A stretch of 58,023 nt of DNA, from assembly GCA_026401035.1 (NCBI GenBank), contig JAPLNR010000071.1, forward strand, positions 1 to 58,023, read 5' to 3'. This document shows positions 53,676-58,023 of this stretch, piece by piece (within the stretch, counting starts at the first letter, position 1; each line of letters begins with the position of its first letter). The position numbers were made by a program, and so were the translations under genes. The DNA is from Planctomycetia bacterium (lineage in GTDB: Bacteria > Planctomycetota > Planctomycetia > Pirellulales > UBA1268). The notes beneath the pieces were generated by a model. It saw nothing but the letters and a program-made list of their open reading frames with translations, made no database searches and was not told where the DNA came from.

Positions 53676-55856
53676 ATGCGACGAATTCTCGCCCTGGCTC
53701 TCGCGCTCGTCATGCCGCAGGCGGCCTGGTGCGACGACCGGCCCGGCCATTCGGCACACGGGTCGGCTTTCGACACGGGACTGCGGCAGAAGCCCTGGCG
53801 GATGGAGGGAATCGGCCGCACCCACCTCCCGGTGACCACGCAGCATCCTGCCGTTCAGGAATGGTTTGACCAAGGCAACACGCTCCTGCACTCATTTTGG
53901 TTTGAAGAGGCCGAGCGGTCGTTTCGCTGGTGTCTGAAACTCGATCCCGAATGTGCGATGGCCTACTGGGGGCTTGCCGCCACGGGTCTGAATTGGTTCA
54001 CGGAGCCGGGGCTCGACAAGCCGGAGGCAAAGCGCGGGCTCGAGTTCCTCAAGGAGGCCATCCGCCGCAAAGCCTCCGTCACGCCGCGCGAGCGGATGTA
54101 TATCGAGGCCTGGGCGGAGGCTTTCACCGGCGAGTCGACGGCGCGGTCGAAGGTGCTCGCCAGACACCTGCAGAAGATCGTCCTCGCCCACCCCGACGAT
54201 GTCGAGGCGCAGGCGCTCTACGCCCTCTACTGCATCGAGGCCCACAACGCCTTCGAAACGGAACTGGTGATCCGTCAGGTTCTGGCCAGAGAGCCCGACC
54301 ATCCGGGCGCCCACCACTACCGGATCCACAATTGGGACTTCGATGCCGACACGGCACCGCAGGCCCTCGAAAGCTGCCGCCGCTATGGTGCCATCGCGCC
54401 GCAGGCGGGCCACGCCAACCACATGCCCGGCCATGTCTTCAGCAAGATCGGCATGTGGCACGAGGCGGCGTTCTCGATGGATGCCGCCACACGGGTCGAA
54501 CTGAAATACATGAACGAGCGGCTGGCGCTCCCCTTCGAGACCTGGAACTACGCCCACAACCGCAACTATCTCTGCTTCATCCAGGAACAGTTGGGCATGG
54601 AACAGGCGGCGTTGGCCGGTGCCCGCGGCCTGATCGCGGCCCCGCGCGCCCCCGGCCGAAACAACAACACCGACAAGGGCACGTTCGAGCAGGGGCTGCA
54701 GGCCCTGGTCCGCTGCCTGGTGAAGTTTGAGCGGTGGGATCAGATTCTCGAGCGGGATGCGATTCCCTGGGGCGACACGCCAACCCACAAGGCCGCCCGC
54801 GGGTTTGCCGAAGCACACGCCTTCATCGGCAAGGGCAACCTCGTCGACGCGGCTTCGCGATTGGCCGAACTCCGCACGGCCGCCACGGCGGCGGTCGGCG
54901 GGCCGTGGAACATCGACTTTGCGCTGCTGGCAAACGCCACCGAGGGCCTGCTCCGCGCGGCTGAAGGCGATCTGCTCGAGGCTTCGCGGCTGCTGCTGGA
55001 TGCCGCCGCAACGGAGAAGAAGGCCCGCAGGAATTCCGCCTACCGTGTCGATCCTCCGCCCTATCCATGGCCGGCGGACCGGCTGCTGGGCGACATCTAT
55101 CTCGCCAGCGGTGAGCATCGGCTGGCGGTCGATGCCTATGAACGGGCGTTGACCGCCGAGAGAAATGATGCCTTTTCACTCGCAGGACTTGCCCGCGCGA
55201 GTGCCGCGCTGGGCGACCGTGCCGCCGCCATCCGCGCCGCCGGCCGGCTGGCCGCCATCTGGTCGTCGGCCGATCCCGGGCTCCGCTGGCAGGACGAGGT
55301 GACCGCACTGGCGCTCGGCGCCAATCCAACACCGGAAACGGCGGCCCCGGAGCGTCAATACTCCAGCGTGGCCCAAGCTGCGGTCGGCCCGCTCGAGTGG
55401 GCGCCGTTTGCCGCCCCCCGGCTCGACTGCCTCGACACCGAGGGCCGGCCCGTGCGGTTGGAGGATTTTCGCGGCCGGAACGTGCTGCTGATCTTTTACC
55501 TGGGCGAGCAATGCCTCCACTGCGTCAAGCAACTGGTGGCCCTGGACAAGCAGGCCGTCGACTGGGATCAGGAAAATACGGTCGTGCTCGCCGTGAGCAG
55601 CGCCCCCCCCGCCAGTCTGAAGGAGTCGGCGCAGCTGGAGGGGCTGACGCTGCGACTGCTTTCCGATGCCGACCACGAGAACGCCCGCCGGTTCACGTCG
55701 TATGACGACTTCGAGGATCTTGAACTCCACTCGACGATCCTCATCGACACCGCGGGCCGTGTGCACTGGAAGCGCACCGGCGGCGATCCGTTCATGGACA
55801 CGGCATTTCTGCTCGATGAAATCAAGCGTCTGAACGCAGCCCCACGAACTCCATGA
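53676..55856 (+). CDS. Exported TPR protein with C-terminal redoxin (AhpC/TSA-like) domain
   Basis: 726 residues. Signal peptide 1-19 (RRILALALALVMPQAAWC). About 50 to 580 are helical TPR-like repeats (QEWFDQGNTLLHSFWFEEAERSFRWCLKLDPECAMAYWGLAATG, then many more). From about 585 a thioredoxin fold begins with APRLDCLDTEGRPVRLEDFRGRNVLLIFYLGEQCLHCVKQLVALDKQ, having a CLHC active-site-like pair in the redoxin position, and ends with STILIDTAGRVHWKRTGG. The mix suggests a periplasmic thiol enzyme or sensor scaffolded on a TPR solenoid. It converges on the cysteine desulfurase gene. Confidence 0.8.
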   Translation: MRRILALALALVMPQAAWCDDRPGHSAHGSAFDTGLRQKPWRMEGIGRTHLPVTTQHPAVQEWFDQGNTLLHSFWFEEAERSFRWCLKLDPECAMAYWGLAATGLNWFTEPGLDKPEAKRGLEFLKEAIRRKASVTPRERMYIEAWAEAFTGESTARSKVLARHLQKIVLAHPDDVEAQALYALYCIEAHNAFETELVIRQVLAREPDHPGAHHYRIHNWDFDADTAPQALESCRRYGAIAPQAGHANHMPGHVFSKIGMWHEAAFSMDAATRVELKYMNERLALPFETWNYAHNRNYLCFIQEQLGMEQAALAGARGLIAAPRAPGRNNNTDKGTFEQGLQALVRCLVKFERWDQILERDAIPWGDTPTHKAARGFAEAHAFIGKGNLVDAASRLAELRTAATAAVGGPWNIDFALLANATEGLLRAAEGDLLEASRLLLDAAATEKKARRNSAYRVDPPPYPWPADRLLGDIYLASGEHRLAVDAYERALTAERNDAFSLAGLARASAALGDRAAAIRAAGRLAAIWSSADPGLRWQDEVTALALGANPTPETAAPERQYSSVAQAAVGPLEWAPFAAPRLDCLDTEGRPVRLEDFRGRNVLLIFYLGEQCLHCVKQLVALDKQAVDWDQENTVVLAVSSAPPASLKESAQLEGLTLRLLSDADHENARRFTSYDDFEDLELHSTILIDTAGRVHWKRTGGDPFMDTAFLLDEIKRLNAAPRTP

Positions 55857-55864
55857 AGTTCAGA

Positions 55865-55895
55865 CGCAACGCCCGCGGCGAAAGACGTCGTTGCG
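55865..55895. terminator. Bidirectional terminator-like hairpin between converging genes
   Basis: CGCAACG (55865-55871) pairs perfectly with CGTTGCG (55889-55895) across a 17-nt loop, in the 44-nt gap between the TPR-redoxin stop and the cysteine desulfurase stop. No T-run, so support is moderate. It does not belong to the SH family. Confidence 0.45.
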
Positions 55896-55900
55896 GCGAG

Positions 55901-57067
55901 TCAGAGCGAACGCAGGCTGGCGACGCCGGCAGCGATGATCTGGGCGGCACGGTCGATCTCGTCGGCGGTCGTGAACCGCGACAGACCAAACCGCAGGCTG
56001 GCGCGGGCCTGGTCCTCGTCGAGGCCGATCGCCTGCAGCACGTGGCTCGGACGCGGGCTCTCCGACGAGCAGGCGCTGCCGGAACTCAGGGCCAGACCGG
56101 CTCCGCCGAGCGTGGACAGAAGCGACTGGCCATCAACTCCCGGGATCCGCACGTTGAGATTGTTGACGATCCGCAGCGCCAGATCGTGGAGTGGTGGCCC
56201 GTTGATCGCGATGCCGGGGATACCAGCCTGCAACAGCCGCCAGAGGCGATCGCGCAGGCCGCGAAGCCGGACAGGCTCCTCCGGCAGGTTTTCCACCGCG
56301 AGCCGCGCGGCTTCCGCCATGCCCACGATGCCCGGCACGTCGAGCGTGCCGCTCCGCATCCCGCGCTCCTGCCCGCCGCCGTAGACGAGCGGATCGATCC
56401 GCACCGCCCGCTCCCGCCGGCGGACGTACAGACAGCCCGTTCCCTTCGGCCCATGAAACTTGTGCGCTGAAAAGCTGGCGAGGTCGGCGCCGAGGGCGTC
56501 GACATTGACGGGCAGTCGGCCGACCGCCTGCGCACAGTCGACGTGCAGGAGTGCGCCGCGGGAATGCACGCGTTCCGCAATCGCGGAAATATCCTGGACG
56601 ACGCCGATTTCGTTGTTGGCGAGCATCACCGACACGAGAAAAGTCTCGGGCCGGAGGGCGGCTTCGAGGGCGTCGAGCGACAGGATACCCGTCTGCGGCG
56701 CGACCGGCAGCCGCGTGACAGCGAAGCCGATCCGCTCCAGGTGCTCGACGGGGTCGAGCACGGCATGGTGTTCTGTGGCGACCGTGATCACGTGGCCGCG
56801 GGCGACGCCGCGCCGCGCTGCCGCACCGAGGATCGCGAGGTTGTTGGCCTCCGTGGCACCGCTTGTAAACACGATCTCACGCGCCGCCCCGCCGATGGCG
56901 GCAGCGACCGTTTCCCGCGCCACGTCGACGGCGGCCCGGGCCTCGCGGCCCATGTCATGGGTCACGCTGCCGGCATTGCCGTAGTGGTCGGTCAGCCACG
57001 GCAGCAAAGACTCGAGCACGCGGGGGTCGAGCCGGGTGGTCGAATGGTTGTCGAGATAGATGGCCAC
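55901..57067 (-). CDS. Cysteine desulfurase (NifS/IscS family)
   Basis: 388 residues. PLP enzyme that takes sulfur from cysteine for Fe-S clusters and tRNA thiolation. Family blocks: YLDNHSTTRLDPRVLESLLPWLTDHYGNAGS, FTSGATEANNLAI, ATEHHAVLDP, the PLP lysine in SFSAHKFHGPKGTGCLYVRR, GGGQERGMRSGT and the catalytic Cys loop SGSACSSESPRPSHVL. The Cys loop is short and matches the group I (IscS/NifS) type. There is no scaffold protein gene next to it. It lies downstream of a Nudix-like gene on the same strand, from which an inverted repeat (57075-57148) separates it. Confidence 0.95.
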   Translation of the reverse strand: MAIYLDNHSTTRLDPRVLESLLPWLTDHYGNAGSVTHDMGREARAAVDVARETVAAAIGGAAREIVFTSGATEANNLAILGAAARRGVARGHVITVATEHHAVLDPVEHLERIGFAVTRLPVAPQTGILSLDALEAALRPETFLVSVMLANNEIGVVQDISAIAERVHSRGALLHVDCAQAVGRLPVNVDALGADLASFSAHKFHGPKGTGCLYVRRRERAVRIDPLVYGGGQERGMRSGTLDVPGIVGMAEAARLAVENLPEEPVRLRGLRDRLWRLLQAGIPGIAINGPPLHDLALRIVNNLNVRIPGVDGQSLLSTLGGAGLALSSGSACSSESPRPSHVLQAIGLDEDQARASLRFGLSRFTTADEIDRAAQIIAAGVASLRSL

Positions 57068-57074
57068 GGCTAAA

Positions 57075-57148
57075 TTGTAGCCTGAATCCCAGGCCGCTTC
57101 GTTGGAGGCCGCGTGGTCGTCGTCCGCTTGGTTGCAGGCGGGCTACAA
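57075..57148 (-). repeat. Inverted repeat at the Nudix gene 3' end
   Basis: TTGTAGCC (57075-57082) pairs perfectly with GGCTACAA (57141-57148). The TAG stop of the Nudix-like gene (57143-57145, minus strand) lies in one arm. The word ATTGTAGCC also occurs at 53593-53601. This resembles the SH elements in combining a stop codon with a foldback, but the sequence is different and the loop is long. Confidence 0.4.
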
Positions 57149-57775
57149 GCGCAATGTGCCGGCAGCCAGCGCGTCGAGCGTGATCTGCGACCAGGTCTCA
57201 AACCGCTCGCGGGCCGCCAGAAGCGCCTCGAGGGTCTCAAACCCGCACTCCACGAGTTCGCTCTCCCGCGACGAGACGGCCGGTTGGTCCAACTCAAGGA
57301 TGTGCACGATCCCGAGGTGCACGCTGCCGACGGCGTTCGAATCGTCGTTGATCAAGCCGGCGCAACGCGCCTTCCACGTGCCGACGATCGCCACCTCCTC
57401 GTCGAGTTCGCGCCGCATGCCGGCGTCGTACGACGTGTCGTTGCCGTATTCGCCGTCGGTGCTCGAGATGTGGCCGCCGATCCCGACCGACCGCTTCGCC
57501 CGCAGCCGTGCCTCGCTCTGACCGCCGCCCCGCGTGTAGGCGAAGTACTTCACCACGCCATCAGGCCCGCGGTGCGAGAGCAGGCAGTAGGGAATGAGTT
57601 GTTTGAACGAGGGATCTTCCTCCACGCTCGCCCGCGGCCGCCACGACGTGTGCGCGGGGTCGAGCAGGAGCGGCAGGTAGGCGGCGGTGTCGCCGCAAAA
57701 CCCCTGAAACGCGCCCGCCTTCTCAAAAAGCACTCGCGGAACAACGAGCACATCTTCCTGAGGGATCGTCGACAT
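57143..57775 (-). CDS. Nudix-like/phosphoesterase-like conserved protein
   Basis: 210 residues from ATG 57775, with AGGAG 8 nt upstream; the TTG two codons earlier is less likely. The region SVGIGGHISSTDGEYGNDTSYDAGMRRELDEEVAI contains RELxEE, the core of a Nudix box, but the usual GX5E before it is not in normal spacing. It could be a divergent Nudix hydrolase acting on a nucleoside diphosphate derivative, or a relative that has lost activity. The N-terminal 70 residues (VLVVPRVLFEKAGAFQGFCGD) are conserved-looking but unassigned. Cytoplasmic. Confidence 0.7.
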   Translation of the reverse strand: MSTIPQEDVLVVPRVLFEKAGAFQGFCGDTAAYLPLLLDPAHTSWRPRASVEEDPSFKQLIPYCLLSHRGPDGVVKYFAYTRGGGQSEARLRAKRSVGIGGHISSTDGEYGNDTSYDAGMRRELDEEVAIVGTWKARCAGLINDDSNAVGSVHLGIVHILELDQPAVSSRESELVECGFETLEALLAARERFETWSQITLDALAAGTLRL

Positions 57776-57854
57776 GAACAAATCTCCTGAATGAACCGAA
57801 CCTGGCGGCAGTGTAAACGATCACCTCCGAAACGCAGGGGGGAGGCGCAGGGAT

Positions 57855-57952
57855 CGGCGGAAGCTCGACGAGCATCGGAGATTTCGCCCGCCAGACGAAT
57901 GCGGAACAAGCCAGCGCATTGCGAAATATCCCTGCGAAGGAGACTTCTGCCG
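57855..57952 (-). repeat. Nested-hairpin repeat NH3 (minus orientation)
   Basis: Outer arms CGGCGGAAG (57855-57863) and CTTCTGCCG (57944-57952) pair except for one G-T. Middle arms GGAGATTTCGC (57877-57887) and GCGAAATATCC (57921-57931) pair at 10 of 11. Apex arms AATGCG (57898-57903) and CGCATT (57915-57920) are perfect. On the minus strand the flanks match NH1/NH2 (GACGGCAGAAGTCTCCTTCGC, and GCTCGTCGAGCTTC shared with NH2). The remaining sequence to the window end shows no gene that I can support. Confidence 0.7.
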
Positions 57953-58023
57953 TCCCGTAGCCGGAACCTCACCATTCAACGGCAGACGCAGAATCCACTT
58001 CCCAAGAAAGCGGTCTACGAGCG

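Overview
The window is GC-rich, densely coded bacterial chromosome and almost certainly comes from a planctomycete. A pseudopilin of the DUF1559 type sits next to a small lipoprotein with a carboxypeptidase-regulatory-like fold. There is a PEP-CTERM sorting signal, a Chlamydia-like fusion of a metal permease with a DtxR repressor (planctomycetes and chlamydiae share the PVC superphylum), and lipid A genes showing a diderm envelope. Many starts are GTG or TTG, and opposite-strand reading frames are long, as expected at this GC content. I found no rRNA, tRNA, CRISPR array, transposase, integrase or phage gene, so the coding content reads as a core chromosome. Species-level assignment is not possible from this alone.

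Layout. 1-6200: a PEP-CTERM/pseudopilin fusion, a lipoprotein, a secreted alpha/beta hydrolase, a small membrane protein and endonuclease IV. 6300-10180 (minus): a four-gene Mn/Fe/Zn ABC importer whose last permease carries a DtxR-family regulator. 10340-14970 (plus): a GNAT acetyltransferase, a two-gene M16 protease with split active-site motifs, and an ABC-2-type permease. 14990-19310 (minus): a secreted protein, then the envelope operon skp-lpxC-lpxA-Gfo/Idh oxidoreductase. 19470-26000: a UvrD/PcrA-type helicase, a membrane TPR protein, an RluA-type pseudouridine synthase, a WaaE-like glycosyltransferase and an FHA-GAF histidine kinase. 26140-33700: an M28 peptidase with a PDZ domain, mnmE, a yidC with an inserted PDZ domain, a phosphoesterase and tsaB. 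33780-40050: pyruvate carboxylase, msrA, an alkyladenine glycosylase and ychF. 40570-45980 (minus): a TetR-HlyD-RND efflux operon. 46760-53520 (minus): iscA, cbiET, a BshB1-like deacetylase, a four-helix membrane protein, two FAD amine-oxidase-like enzymes and an aldehyde dehydrogenase. 53680-57780: a secreted TPR-redoxin protein, a cysteine desulfurase and a Nudix-like protein.

The strongest non-coding signal is in the gaps between genes, mostly between converging genes. Three families of repeated foldback elements recur there. (i) Five long hairpins of 139-214 nt at 37243-37384, 37488-37626, 40142-40354, 40381-40520 and 46443-46656. Their terminal stems differ between copies but always pair. 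Inner stems also co-vary, around constant AGGAT loops. (ii) Three nested hairpins whose outer arms span 98-100 nt, at 16-114, 46145-46244 and 57855-57952. (iii) At least six short stem-loops built on GACAGGCTGAAGCCTGTC, which lie directly at gene 3' ends. Three of them contain the TAG stop codon of the gene. Compensatory change in all three families suggests selection on structure, as RNA or single-stranded DNA, rather than on sequence. They are my best candidates for something undescribed. Coordinates of starts and functions are inferred from sequence reading only; no database search was run.
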